In this document: one piece after another, positions 42,787-51,985 of the stretch
Numbering within the stretch: the stretch's first letter is position 1
Layout: every line of letters begins with the position of its first letter
Assembly (NCBI RefSeq): GCF_000702005.1
Contig: NZ_JNKI01000011.1
Location: forward strand, 31,046-95,045
Length of the DNA: 64,000 bases
Direction of reading: 5' to 3'
Source: Selenomonas sp. ND2010
GTDB taxonomy: Bacteria > Bacillota > Negativicutes > Selenomonadales > Selenomonadaceae
Position numbers and translations under genes: made by a program
Notes under the pieces: model-generated
Told to the model about the DNA's origin: nothing
Seen by the model: only the letters and a program-made list of their open reading frames with translations
Database searches by the model: none

Positions 42787-44109
42787 ATGAGCGGAGTGAT
42801 TTCTGGTTTTGAACGGGTAATGATGCCGCTGGCTGCGCGTATTTCCGGCAATAAATATTTGCTGGCAATGCGGGATGCTTTTTCCATGCTGCTGCCGTTC
42901 ATTATCGTTGGTTCTTTCTTTGGCATCATTCAGTGGGTGCTTTTAGATCCCTGGGGAACGGTAATGGGAGCCAATGGCCTTAACTTAGGCGCATCTTTTA
43001 CTGGTTTGGATACCGCTAGTGATGCCTATAAGAATTCAGCGTTTGTGCATAGCATGCAGGTTATCCAAGGGTTATGCAATAACGTGGTGACGGTAGGCTT
43101 TGGCGTGTTCTCTTTCCTGCTGGTGGCAGCTTTTGCCTATCGGCTGGGGACAATCTGGGGCGGCGATCCCTTTGCCAATGCGCTGACGGCTTTAGGGGCC
43201 TTCATCATTGTCACACCGCAGAGTGTAGGTGATGTTGGTGCCTTTGACTTGTCATATTTTGGCAATAAAGCGGTGCTTACGGCAATTATCGTAGCTACGG
43301 TGTCCTCGAAACTGTTCATCAATCTATCGAAGAACAAGAAGCTTACGATCAAGATGCCGGATACCGTGCCGCCGGCAGTAGCCAATTCCTTTGCCGTGCT
43401 GATGCCGGTGTTCATTACCTTATTTACCTTTACGCTGTTTTCGACGTTCTTGGCACAGATGGAGTTTATGGGCAGCAAGGCGCTCAATGATTTGATTTAT
43501 GCGCTTATCCAGGCACCGTTGATGGGCTTTTCGCAGGGCATTGGTTTCTCGCTGCTCTATCAGGGGATTGTCTGGTTCTTCTGGTGGTTTGGCATTCATG
43601 GGCATAATGTGACTGCAGCCATCCAGAATATGGTCTATATGCCGGCGCAGCTGGCCAATCAGTCGGGCGATGCGGCCTATATTTTCTCCAATGGTTTCTT
43701 TGAAGCGGGACTTATGCATGTGCTGGGGCTGCTTATTGCCATTTTCCTCTTCTCCAAGCGTGACAGCTGGCGGGCAGTGGCCAAGGTTGGCTTTCCGGCG
43801 ATGCTCTTCAATATTCAGGAACCGATTGCCTTTGGGTTGCCAATCGTGTTGAATCCGCTTTTGCTGATTCCGTATATTTTGGCGCCGCTCGCCAATACCA
43901 TAGTGGGCTGGCTGGCTGTTTCGGCAGGGCTCGTACCTATCTTCAAATATGTAGTGCCATGGACGATGCCCCTGTTCTTTGGCGGCACGATCGGGACAGG
44001 ATCGCTGGCTGGCGGCATTTTGCAGCTGGTGTGGCTGGCGATGGATATCTGCATCTATGCACCATTTGTCATTGCCGGCAATAAAATCAAGGATACGGAG
44101 GAAGAATGA
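42787..44109 (+). CDS. PTS lactose/cellobiose-type enzyme IIC
   Basis: 440 residues with about ten membrane helices. Sequences typical of the family are seen: GSFFGIIQWVLLD, WWFGIHGHNVTAAIQNM (with the conserved His), FNIQEPIAFGLPIVLNP (conserved Glu in the sugar site) and GSLAGGILQLVWLAMD. It forms the sugar channel in the inner membrane. The stop overlaps the IIA start region. Confidence 0.93.
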   Translation: MSGVISGFERVMMPLAARISGNKYLLAMRDAFSMLLPFIIVGSFFGIIQWVLLDPWGTVMGANGLNLGASFTGLDTASDAYKNSAFVHSMQVIQGLCNNVVTVGFGVFSFLLVAAFAYRLGTIWGGDPFANALTALGAFIIVTPQSVGDVGAFDLSYFGNKAVLTAIIVATVSSKLFINLSKNKKLTIKMPDTVPPAVANSFAVLMPVFITLFTFTLFSTFLAQMEFMGSKALNDLIYALIQAPLMGFSQGIGFSLLYQGIVWFFWWFGIHGHNVTAAIQNMVYMPAQLANQSGDAAYIFSNGFFEAGLMHVLGLLIAIFLFSKRDSWRAVAKVGFPAMLFNIQEPIAFGLPIVLNPLLLIPYILAPLANTIVGWLAVSAGLVPIFKYVVPWTMPLFFGGTIGTGSLAGGILQLVWLAMDICIYAPFVIAGNKIKDTEEE

Positions 44110-44429
44110 TGGACGAAAAGACAGTAGAACAATCGATGCAGCTGATCTTGCATTCGGGGACGGGGCGTTCAGCGGTGATTGAAGCGATACAAGCATTGGT
44201 CAAAGACCATGATATTGAAAAGGCCAGAAAAGCGATTGAAGCAGCGGGCCAGGAAATCGGCAAGGCCCATGATATCCAGACGGCGATGATGAGCGCAGAG
44301 TGTGATGGGCAGCCGGTCGAGAAAAGCATCCTGCTGATTCATGCCCAGGATCATTTCATGACTTCGCTGGCGGTGCGGGACATGGCAAAATTGATGGTTG
44401 ATTTGTATGAAGATGTGAAGAAGGGGTAA
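44109..44429 (+). CDS. PTS lactose/cellobiose-type enzyme IIA
   Basis: 106 residues, all-helical IIA. The phosphorylated histidine is His78 in LLIHAQDHFMTS, and Asp81 is the metal ligand of the trimer, as in the lactose IIA family. The start ATG 44109 shares its first base with the IIC stop codon; GGAGG gives it better spacing than ATG 44106. Confidence 0.92.
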   Translation: MDEKTVEQSMQLILHSGTGRSAVIEAIQALVKDHDIEKARKAIEAAGQEIGKAHDIQTAMMSAECDGQPVEKSILLIHAQDHFMTSLAVRDMAKLMVDLYEDVKKG

Positions 44430-44432
44430 TCT

Positions 44433-45833
44433 ATGGCCAAGCAGTATCAATTCCCAGAGAATTTTTGGTGGGGAGCGGCTACGTCCGGCCCCCAGTCGGA
44501 GGGGCGGTTCCATAAGGCCCACCGGAATCTCTTCGATTACTGGTATGATCAGGCGCCGGAGGCATTTTTTGCCGGCGTAGGCCCCAATGTGGCTTCTAAT
44601 TTCTACAATGATTTCCGTCAGGATATTGCCCTGATGAAGCAGGCCGGCTTGAATTCTGTCCGCACGTCCATCCAATGGTCACGTCTCATAAAGGATTTGG
44701 AAACCGGCGAACCGGATGCAGATGGTGTGCGCTTCTATAACGAAGTCATCGATGAATTCCTGCGCCAGGGCATCCGTCCGATCATGAACCTGCATCATTT
44801 CGATCTGCCCTATGCGCTTTACGAAAAATATGGCGGCTGGACGAATAAGAAAGTTGCTGTGCTTTTTGCCGATTTTGCCGAAACGTGCTTTGCGCTTTTT
44901 GGCGACCGGGTCAAGGAGTGGACGACCTTCAATGAGCCGATGGTAGTAGCTGAAGGCGAGTATCTGTATCGATTCCATTATCCGCTGCAGGTCGATGGGA
45001 AAAAGGCCGTGCAATGCATTTATAATCTCAACCTGGCTTCGGCGATGGCGATTGAGCGTTTCCGTCAGTCGGCGTGCCAAAAGCAGGGCGGGCGCATTGG
45101 TATCGTAATCAACCTGACCCCTGCTTATCCGCGGTTTGAGGCTGCCGAAGACCTGGCAGCAGCAGCGTTTGCTGAAACGTTCAAGAACAAGGCATTCCTT
45201 GATCCGGCCGTCAAGGGCGTTTTCCCGCCGAAGCTGGTGGAAATCCTGCGCAAGGATGGTGTGCTTTGGGAAAGTACGCCGGAGGAACTGGCCTTGATCC
45301 AAAGGAATACCGTTGATTTTTTGGGCGTGAATTACTATCAGCCTTTCCGGGCGCAGGCGCAGACGGCTTTCGATGATTCAGAAGGCTGGCTGCCGGAGAA
45401 GTATTTTGCGCCGTATGAAATGCCGGGCCGACGCATGAATCCGTATCGCGGCTGGGAAATCTATCCGCAGGCAATCTACGATATTGCCATCAACATCCGG
45501 GACAATTATGGCAATATTCCCTGGTATGTATCCGAAAACGGTATGGGCGTGGAAGGCGAGGAAAAATTCCGGCAGGCAGATGGCACGATTGCCGATGATT
45601 ATCGGATCGATTTTATAAAAGAGCATCTGGCGTGGCTGCATCGGGGCATTGCCGAAGGCTCGAATTGCTTCGGCTACCATCTTTGGACCCCCATTGACTG
45701 CTGGTCGTGGTCCAATGCCTATAAGAACCGCTATGGCCTGATTGCGCTGGATCTGGTCAATCAGCAGAAGACGTTGAAAAAGTCTGCATACTGGTTCAGG
45801 GATTTGGCTGCCCATAATGGCTTTACGGAGTAG
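44433..45833 (+). CDS. GH1 6-phospho-beta-glycosidase
   Basis: 466 residues, cytoplasmic (beta/alpha)8 barrel. It has FWWGAATSGPQSEG at the N-terminus, the acid/base Glu168 in TTFNEP and the nucleophile in YVSENGMGV at about residue 360. It cuts phosphorylated beta-disaccharides made by the PTS. Because the operon also has a mannanase and ManA, the natural product may be mannose-6-phosphate, so it could be a 6-phospho-beta-mannosidase-type enzyme; this is inference, the family name supports only 6-phospho-beta-glucosidase. It starts 3 bases after IIA. Confidence 0.88.
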   Translation: MAKQYQFPENFWWGAATSGPQSEGRFHKAHRNLFDYWYDQAPEAFFAGVGPNVASNFYNDFRQDIALMKQAGLNSVRTSIQWSRLIKDLETGEPDADGVRFYNEVIDEFLRQGIRPIMNLHHFDLPYALYEKYGGWTNKKVAVLFADFAETCFALFGDRVKEWTTFNEPMVVAEGEYLYRFHYPLQVDGKKAVQCIYNLNLASAMAIERFRQSACQKQGGRIGIVINLTPAYPRFEAAEDLAAAAFAETFKNKAFLDPAVKGVFPPKLVEILRKDGVLWESTPEELALIQRNTVDFLGVNYYQPFRAQAQTAFDDSEGWLPEKYFAPYEMPGRRMNPYRGWEIYPQAIYDIAINIRDNYGNIPWYVSENGMGVEGEEKFRQADGTIADDYRIDFIKEHLAWLHRGIAEGSNCFGYHLWTPIDCWSWSNAYKNRYGLIALDLVNQQKTLKKSAYWFRDLAAHNGFTE

Positions 45834-45854
45834 TAGCGGAAGGAGTGTTTCTTG

Positions 45855-47198
45855 ATGAAAAAAAGATTGTTGGCAATGGCGGTCGGCTTGTCCTTGAGCA
45901 TGCCATTATTTTCTGGTGTGGGACACGCCAGTGTGCTGGATAATCCGCAGGATAAAGCGTATGTGCAGCGCAGCGTGCTGCCAGATCATGGCAAAGCCCA
46001 AAAGGAAGCGCTGACGCTGGCGCAAGTGGAAAATTTGGCTCCGTTGGCCAATAAGGTGGTGGATAAACAGCTGACGCCAGAGGCAGCCAGGCTCTATCGG
46101 TATCTGTTGGCTGTTCCGCAGGCAGGGAAAGTCATCTACGGCCATCAGAATGACACGCATCACAAGATGTTCCGGGTGGATAGCGGCAGCGAGTCTGATT
46201 GTAAGGATGTGACGGGCAGCATCGCCGGGGTCGTGGGCATGGATTCGTTATCGCTTACTGGGGATGAATTGAAAGTAACGGCTGCAGAAAAGGCAGCTGG
46301 TGTGACGTATACGGATAAACTGGTGGAGATTGCGGCGAATGCTGACAAGCAGGGGGCAATCATCACCTTATCGATGCACATGCCGAATTTTGCGGTCGTA
46401 GCGAAAAAGCCGCGCGTGAATGGTGCTTACGATTTTCAAGGCTATAGCCCCAATGTCTTGACCGGCGATGTAGGAAAAAGGATTCTGCCGGGGGGAGACT
46501 TAAATGAAGTTTATCGTGCTTATCTGGATATGGTGGCAAACTTTGCGCTGCGTCTGCAGGATAAGCATATTCCGGTGATTTTCCGCCCGCTGCATGAACA
46601 TAATGGAAGCTGGTTCTGGTGGGGAGGACAGAATATCAGCAGCAATGATTTCTTGGCATTGTGGAAATATACGGCAGAATATATGCGCGATGTGAAAGGC
46701 GTGCATAATTTCCTCTATGCGTATTCGCCCAATGGCCCCTTTGCGGATGCGGCTGCTTATTTGGACCGTTATCCTGGCGATGATTATGTGGATATATTCG
46801 GTGTGGATACCTATGATGATGATCAAAGCGGCAGCTGGTATAAGAATCTTTCCCAAACGTTGGCGGTTATGGAAAAACTGGGGCGGGAGCGGCATAAAGT
46901 CATTGCCCTTACAGAAGCCGGTGTACGCAGAGGTGGCAGCCTGGCTGTACGGGATAATGTGGATAAAAAGTGGTTTTCCAAGGCCGGAAAAATCTGCCGG
47001 GAACATAAGGCTGCTTATTATATGGTATGGGCCAATTTTGACAAAGAGGAACATAATTTCTTTATGCCCTACATGGTAGATGATAAGCGCGGGCATGAGA
47101 TGATCGATGAATTCACCGCGTTCTATAATGCACCGGAATCCATCTTTGCCGATGGCAATACCAATTACAGGAAACTGCAGGCAGGTACGGTGAAATGA
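45855..47198 (+). CDS. secreted GH26 beta-mannanase
   Basis: 447 residues. Signal peptide MKKRLLAMAVGLSLSMPLFS with cleavage after GHAS. GH26 barrel: YGHQNDTHH at about 95, acid/base Glu248 in FRPLHEHNGSWFWWG, nucleophile Glu354 in ALTEAG, plus the Trp cluster that binds mannose. It hydrolyses beta-1,4-mannan to short oligosaccharides outside the inner membrane. ATG 45855 is chosen over TTG 45852. It follows GH1 in the same operon. Confidence 0.92.
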   Translation: MKKRLLAMAVGLSLSMPLFSGVGHASVLDNPQDKAYVQRSVLPDHGKAQKEALTLAQVENLAPLANKVVDKQLTPEAARLYRYLLAVPQAGKVIYGHQNDTHHKMFRVDSGSESDCKDVTGSIAGVVGMDSLSLTGDELKVTAAEKAAGVTYTDKLVEIAANADKQGAIITLSMHMPNFAVVAKKPRVNGAYDFQGYSPNVLTGDVGKRILPGGDLNEVYRAYLDMVANFALRLQDKHIPVIFRPLHEHNGSWFWWGGQNISSNDFLALWKYTAEYMRDVKGVHNFLYAYSPNGPFADAAAYLDRYPGDDYVDIFGVDTYDDDQSGSWYKNLSQTLAVMEKLGRERHKVIALTEAGVRRGGSLAVRDNVDKKWFSKAGKICREHKAAYYMVWANFDKEEHNFFMPYMVDDKRGHEMIDEFTAFYNAPESIFADGNTNYRKLQAGTVK

Positions 47199-47914
47199 GC
47201 AGTCAGGCAAAATACCAGCAAGTGGCAGATAGAATCCGTAAGGCGATTCGCAAGGGGGCATACCTTCCGGGAAGTCAATTGCCACTGGCGAAGGATCTGT
47301 GTGTAGAATTTGCGGTCAGCCGTATCACCATCAAACGAGCAGTGGATGAGCTGGTGCATGATGGATTGGTGGTAAAGCGGCGAGGAGCAGGGACTTTTGT
47401 CAAAATTATGGATGATACTGCTATGTATAAGTTAAGTCAATCTCCTCAGTTCGGTGGTTTTTCGGAATATTATCATGGGCATAAGATACATACGGAGGTA
47501 TTGCATTTTGCAATCATTCATCCTGCGGTAGATGTGGCCGAGCAGCTGAAAATATCCGAAGACGATTTCGTTTATGATATTCAGCGCCTGCGCTGTGCGG
47601 ATGGTGAACCAGTGGTTATCGAATATACCCAGATGCCGATGGAACTTATTGCTGGGCTGAAAGAAAAACATTTAAAGGATTCTCTTTATCGCTATATTGA
47701 AGGAACTTTGGGGCTGCATATCCAGTCGGCACATCGTACGGTAAGAGCTGTTATGCCCACAGAGGAAGAACAGAAACGATTGGGAATAACGGAGGAAATG
47801 CCGTTGTTGGAGGTGCAACAGACAGCTTTCTTATCGGATGGCCGTCCGTTTGAGTATTCCTTGTCCCGTCATCGTGGCGATAAAATGAACTTTAAGGCAG
47901 TGTCGGTAAGATAA
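47195..47914 (+). CDS. GntR family (HutC/UTRA) regulator
   Basis: 239 residues. GntR winged HTH: KYQQVADRIRKAIRKGAYLP, SRITIKRAVDELVHDGLVVK, RRGAGTFVK. C-terminal UTRA effector domain: FVYDIQRLRCADGEPVVIEY, SAHRTVRAVMPTEEEQ, RPFEYSLSRHRGD. UTRA regulators of this class sense phosphorylated sugars. It overlaps the mannanase by 4 bases, so its level follows the operon. It is a clear paralogue of the regulator at 49421. Confidence 0.9.
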   Translation: MSSQAKYQQVADRIRKAIRKGAYLPGSQLPLAKDLCVEFAVSRITIKRAVDELVHDGLVVKRRGAGTFVKIMDDTAMYKLSQSPQFGGFSEYYHGHKIHTEVLHFAIIHPAVDVAEQLKISEDDFVYDIQRLRCADGEPVVIEYTQMPMELIAGLKEKHLKDSLYRYIEGTLGLHIQSAHRTVRAVMPTEEEQKRLGITEEMPLLEVQQTAFLSDGRPFEYSLSRHRGDKMNFKAVSVR

Positions 47915-47928
47915 TGAGGAGGAAGAGT

Positions 47929-49275
47929 ATGCAAAAAAAATCTTTTTTGCCGGTGTTGGCGCTCGGTATGGGATTGACAGCGAATTGTTATGCTGCCGAC
48001 AATCCTTTTGCAGATGTTCCGGCAGATCACTGGGCTTATGATGCTGTATCACAGCTGGCAGCTGATAATATCTTGGAAGGTTATGAGGATAAAAGTTTTC
48101 GCGGCAATCATCAGATTACCCGTTATGAAATGGCACAGATGGTGGCAAAAGCACGTGCTAAGGCTAGCAGCGGTGAGGATAAAGTGCTGGTAGAGAAATT
48201 AACGGCAGAATTTCAGGCAGAATTGGAACAGCTGGGGGTTAAAACAGCCAATTTGGAAAGGAATGCCGATCGGGTAAAATGGAGTGGCGTTTTTGCACAA
48301 AAAGCTATGAAAGGCAATCCTGATGAACACACTTGGTGGGAAAAAGAATTGTTCCTCAATGTGGATGCGGCAGTCAATGAAAACTGGAATGTTCATGCCG
48401 GTGTTGATACGAAGTGGGGAAGCAAGGAAGGCTGGAATAGTGAAGAAGGGTTTGCGGATGCCTATGGAGCGTCTAATGTAAACGTATCGAGTATGCTTTA
48501 TCAATTATATGCGAAAGGAGCAGCTTTTAAGGGAGCATTCGCGACATTAGGGTTATTTACGCCTGGCTTACAAGAAGGTTTTGTTGGTAATGCCAGAACA
48601 AAAGGAATGGAACTGGATTATCAAATAAGGAAGACAAGCTTGAAGGCTTATGGTGGTAATCTGCATGAAAAGGTCTCCGATATGTCGTCTGCTTGGTCCG
48701 ATGCGTTTCGCCGGCATGGCAATCGTGGGGACTTTGAATACGTTGGTACAGGTGCAGGTGGTACAGAAACAGGGTTTAAAGATCAAAGACTGCGGGCATG
48801 GGGCTTGGCTGCAGAACAACGATTTACGGATTGCACAACGGCAGGTATCGGGTATTATAATCTGCATTCACCGGTCGCTTATGGCGACAGTCATTTGGGC
48901 ATTGTGGCCGTTAATCTGCGTCAGCGCTTAGCCGATGCTTGGGAGCTGTCCGGTTTCTATTCGCATGGCAATCAGCATTATCAGAACAAAGCCTATGATG
49001 TTAAATTCATATACAATGGCAGTCCCTGGGGGGACAAAAAAGTTGGTGGATCTTTCGGCTATCGTTATCTAGGTTCCGATGCCCTGATTATGAGCAGTGT
49101 AGTTAATGGCAGTGAAAAGCCGGGACGCAAGGGATGGGAGGCCAGTCTTTGGTATCATTTCATGAAAAATATCCAAATACAAGGGTATCTATTTAATGGT
49201 ACTGCAATAAATAAGGCGTACGATAACGGTGCTCATCGTACGGCGTATTTTACAAGCCTGCTGTTCAGTTTTTGA
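47929..49275 (+). CDS. SLH-domain outer-membrane porin
   Basis: 448 residues. Signal peptide (QKKSFLPVLALGMGLTANCY, cleaved near AADN). One SLH domain (about 27-85): NPFADVPADHWAYDAVSQLA, then YEDKSFRGNHQITRYEMAQM. A short coiled coil follows (LVEKLTAEFQAELEQLGVK), then a beta-barrel ending in a terminal Phe (TAYFTSLLFSF) as in outer-membrane proteins. This architecture belongs to diderm Firmicutes, whose SLH domain holds the outer membrane to peptidoglycan. The position between two mannan regulators implies it admits manno-oligosaccharides. AGGAGG sets ATG 47929. Confidence 0.88.
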   Translation: MQKKSFLPVLALGMGLTANCYAADNPFADVPADHWAYDAVSQLAADNILEGYEDKSFRGNHQITRYEMAQMVAKARAKASSGEDKVLVEKLTAEFQAELEQLGVKTANLERNADRVKWSGVFAQKAMKGNPDEHTWWEKELFLNVDAAVNENWNVHAGVDTKWGSKEGWNSEEGFADAYGASNVNVSSMLYQLYAKGAAFKGAFATLGLFTPGLQEGFVGNARTKGMELDYQIRKTSLKAYGGNLHEKVSDMSSAWSDAFRRHGNRGDFEYVGTGAGGTETGFKDQRLRAWGLAAEQRFTDCTTAGIGYYNLHSPVAYGDSHLGIVAVNLRQRLADAWELSGFYSHGNQHYQNKAYDVKFIYNGSPWGDKKVGGSFGYRYLGSDALIMSSVVNGSEKPGRKGWEASLWYHFMKNIQIQGYLFNGTAINKAYDNGAHRTAYFTSLLFSF

Positions 49276-49359
49276 TTTATCCGGATTATGAGGTAGGCCT
49301 TCGCGGGAAGGCTGGGAATATTGCGCTCTTTGAATCAAATTGCGAATATGTGCTCTTGT

Positions 49360-49388
49360 TTGTACTTTTTAATAATACGCTATATAAT
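49360..49388 (+). promoter_or_regulatory. promoter of the second GntR regulator
   Basis: TTGTAC (49360-49365), 17 bases, TATAAT (49383-49388). A small hairpin (GCCTTC-GCGG-GAAGGC, 49297-49312) upstream may end the porin transcript. Confidence 0.6.
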
Positions 49389-49420
49389 AAATGTATATAT
49401 GTGCAAGGAGGGCGGCAGTC

Positions 49421-50131
49421 GTGTTGAAGTATGAGGCAATAGCCAGAGAACTTAGAGAGGATATACAACAGGGAAAATATACCCCCGGTGAACAATTGGC
49501 ACTGGAAAAGGAAATGTGTCAGCAATATGGCGTTAGCCGCATAACGATAAAACGGGCTGTCGATGAATTGGTTAAACAGGGACTGGTAGTCAAACGGCGC
49601 GGGTCGGGAACTTTTGTAAAATCGCTCAAGGACGAAGACGTGAAGGAACTGAGCATGGCGAATCAGTTTTCTGGATTTGCCGCGACTTTCAAGGGCCGCA
49701 AGGTCGATTCGAAAATATTGCGATTCGAGATTATCCACCCGACGGCAGAGGTGGCTGCTAAATTGCAATTGGCTGTGGACGATTTCGTTTACGATATTAT
49801 CCGGGTAAGGCTTTTGGATGATCGGCCGGTGGTGGTGGAATATACACAAATGCCGATTCAGTTGATTGCAGGGCTCAAGCGGCAGACGTTGGAAAAATCG
49901 ATTTACAGTTATATTGAAAAGGATTTGGGCTATAAGATCCAGTCTGCCCATCGTACAGTGCGCGCTGTAATGCCTACGGCTGAAGAACGCGAGCAGCTGC
50001 AGATAGAGGGGGTGCTTCCCTTGCTGGAGGTCACACAGGTGGCCTTCTTGGACGATGGACGCCCGTTTGAGTATTCGATTGCCCGTCATCGAGGCGATTA
50101 CAGCAATTTCCGCTCGGTGAGCATCCGCTGA
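49421..50131 (+). CDS. GntR family (HutC/UTRA) regulator, paralogue
   Basis: 236 residues. HTH KYEAIARELREDIQQGKYTP, SRITIKRAVDELVKQGLVVK; UTRA domain FVYDIIRVRLLDDRPVVVEY, SAHRTVRAVMPTAEEREQLQ, RPFEYSIARHRGD. Long stretches are shared with the regulator at 47195, so the pair arose by duplication. GTG start at 49421 behind AAGGAGGG; it has its own promoter and precedes manA by 30 bases. Confidence 0.9.
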   Translation: MLKYEAIARELREDIQQGKYTPGEQLALEKEMCQQYGVSRITIKRAVDELVKQGLVVKRRGSGTFVKSLKDEDVKELSMANQFSGFAATFKGRKVDSKILRFEIIHPTAEVAAKLQLAVDDFVYDIIRVRLLDDRPVVVEYTQMPIQLIAGLKRQTLEKSIYSYIEKDLGYKIQSAHRTVRAVMPTAEEREQLQIEGVLPLLEVTQVAFLDDGRPFEYSIARHRGDYSNFRSVSIR

Positions 50132-50161
50132 GGGAAACTTAGAAAATGGAGTGATGTATTG

Positions 50162-51127
50162 ATGTTGGAACCTATGCTTTTGAAGGCACCGTTGAAAGAT
50201 TATCTTTGGGGCGGCAACCGTTTGAAACATGAATACGGTAAGACATCTGATTTAGATATCGTGGCAGAAAGCTGGGAACTTTCCTGCCATGAGGCAGGAT
50301 TGAGCGTAATCGATAGCGGTGCGCATAAAGGCAAAACCCTGGCGGAACTTTTGACTGGGGCGGGCAGGGCTATGCTTGGAAGCAAGGCTAAAGACATGGA
50401 TTATTTCCCCTTGCTGATCAAATTCATCGATGCCAAGGGGGATTTGTCGGTACAGGTTCATCCAGATGATGAGTATGCGCTGCGGGAAGAAGGCGAGCAG
50501 GGCAAGACGGAAATGTGGTATGTGGTCGATGCAGAACCCGATGCGAGCCTTATCTATGGTTTTCAGCAGAAAATCAGCAAAGAAGAATTCGAGCGGCGCA
50601 TTGCGGATAATACCCTGCTCGAAGTTTGCAACAAGGTGCCGGTACATAAGGGCGATGTGTTCTTCATCAAGGCCGGTACACTGCATGCCATCGGCAGTGG
50701 TATCCTGATTTATGAGGTACAGCAAAGCTCCAATCTGACGTATCGTGTCTATGACTATGGGCGCGTGGGCAAAGATGGCAAGCCGCGCCAGCTTCATATC
50801 GACAAGGCTTTGGCGGTAACCAAGTTAGAGGTGCCGCAGGCTGTGTCGGAAAAAATGGTGGATCTTGACTTGTTCCCGGATATTGCTGTCAAATTATTGG
50901 CGGAATGCAAGTATTTCAAAGTATATCATGGCAGTCTGCAGGGAAATAGCACGATGCATGCTGGGGAGGATTCTTTCCATTGCCTGACGGTACTGGATGG
51001 TGCTTTGACGCTTACTTCCGGGGATGAGAGCCTTACTATGGCAAAGGGAAAGACGGTTTTTGTGCCTGCGGGATTGGGCAATTATCAGTTGCAGGGACAG
51101 GCTGAGTTTATCCTAAGCAAATTATGA
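50162..51127 (+). CDS. manA: mannose-6-phosphate isomerase, class I
   Basis: 321 residues, two-cupin zinc enzyme that converts mannose-6-P to fructose-6-P. Metal ligands are visible: SVQVHPDDEYA (Gln, His), KTEMWYV (Glu) and GTLHAIGSG (His). The short form of about 315 residues is usual in Firmicutes. Start: ATG 50162, 10 bases after GGAG, rather than TTG 50159. It ends the mannan locus and feeds the released mannose-6-P into glycolysis. Confidence 0.93.
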   Translation: MLEPMLLKAPLKDYLWGGNRLKHEYGKTSDLDIVAESWELSCHEAGLSVIDSGAHKGKTLAELLTGAGRAMLGSKAKDMDYFPLLIKFIDAKGDLSVQVHPDDEYALREEGEQGKTEMWYVVDAEPDASLIYGFQQKISKEEFERRIADNTLLEVCNKVPVHKGDVFFIKAGTLHAIGSGILIYEVQQSSNLTYRVYDYGRVGKDGKPRQLHIDKALAVTKLEVPQAVSEKMVDLDLFPDIAVKLLAECKYFKVYHGSLQGNSTMHAGEDSFHCLTVLDGALTLTSGDESLTMAKGKTVFVPAGLGNYQLQGQAEFILSKL

Positions 51128-51174
51128 CGCAGGAAAAGCTTCCCGGCATAGAGAAGAGACGGATATCATAAGTG

Positions 51175-51215
51175 GCGGCTCGCGAACGCTTTTGGGTTTG
51201 CGAGCCGCTTTTTCT
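51175..51215 (+). terminator. terminator of the mannan locus
   Basis: GCGGCTCGCGAA pairs with TTTGCGAGCCGC (one mismatch), followed by TTTTTCTT. Confidence 0.8.
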
Positions 51216-51266
51216 TATATGGGGACTGAATGAAGTGTAAGATTTTCGTTTATTTTATCAACAATA

Positions 51267-51295
51267 TTGACGTCGTGTCATTTTGATTATATAAT
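51267..51295 (+). promoter_or_regulatory. orphan promoter
   Basis: TTGACG (51267-51272), 17 bases, TATAAT (51290-51295). It points to a gene remnant; no complete gene follows within 700 bases on this strand. Confidence 0.55.
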
Positions 51296-51406
51296 ACAAG
51301 CAATAAGAAAAGGTTACATGGTGTCATTTATAGGCTGGGGCCAAAGATTTTGGCAGAAATGCAAGCTGACTAGGGTGGAAAGGCATACAATGCGAATAGG
51401 GAGGGT

Positions 51407-51642
51407 GTGGCAATGCAATATACGGCCCATCTGCATACCTATCGCAACCGGGGACATATCAAAAGCTTCAAGCGGGACAGCCAAGGCCCGCTTTATATCC
51501 TGACGGGGGTGGCTGGCAATGTGCGTTATCCCGGCTTATGGATTGACCATCAGCTGGATGAGGTAGTGGCTCCCCAGCCCGAAACGGATAATTATCTCAC
51601 CATGCGGGTGACGGACGAAGCGATAACTAACCATGGATTTTA
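51407..51642 (+). pseudogene. C-terminal fragment of a metallophosphoesterase
   Basis: About 75 residues: MQYTAHLHTYRNRGHIKSFK, then GPLYILTGVAGNVRYPG and NYLTMRVTDEA. HLHTY is the last metal-binding His motif of purple-acid-phosphatase-like enzymes (usually GHxHxY). GEGGG-like Shine-Dalgarno sequence GGGAGGG precedes ATG 51413, yet the N-terminal catalytic part is missing. The frame runs into the hairpin at 51643. Confidence 0.5.
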
Positions 51643-51689
51643 TCCTAACAAAAAGGTGTCCGGATGTTCCGGACACCTTTTTGTTAGGA
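51643..51689. terminator. perfect 22-bp hairpin
   Basis: A 22-bp perfect stem with a 3-base loop (first half begins TCCTAACAAAAAGGTGTCC; loop TGT). It can terminate in both directions, between two convergent partial genes. Confidence 0.8.
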
Positions 51690-51699
51690 TGAACTTGCT

Positions 51700-51867
51700 T
51701 TATTTGGTGCGTTTTACCTTGTCGCCATAGATGGTCTTGAATTCGTCATGCAGTTCCTGGGGGATCGGTTTTTGGTCCATGATGTAAGGTTTTACCTGCT
51801 GGGCAAGGGCTTTCATTTCCGGGGCGGCCTGATAGCCCTGGTATTCCAAAGCGCGATGCAGGAACAT
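51700..51867 (-). CDS. small protein or 3' gene remnant, unknown
   Basis: 55 residues (MFLHRALEYQGYQAAPEMKA ... DEFKTIYGDKVKRTK). AGGA is 4 bases before the ATG. Codon use looks like real coding sequence, but the short length and the decayed neighbour suggest it may be the C-terminus of a larger lost protein. Not recognised. It ends at the 22-bp hairpin. Confidence 0.4.
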   Translation of the reverse strand: MFLHRALEYQGYQAAPEMKALAQQVKPYIMDQKPIPQELHDEFKTIYGDKVKRTK

Positions 51868-51985
51868 CGATTCCTTTCATTAGTTATTTCATAAATAATC
51901 TATTGAACAGAATTAGATGAAATAAGTATAAATCCTGCAAAAAACGCAGAAAATAAATCATTAGAATGGCGTTATTTGCCCTTTT

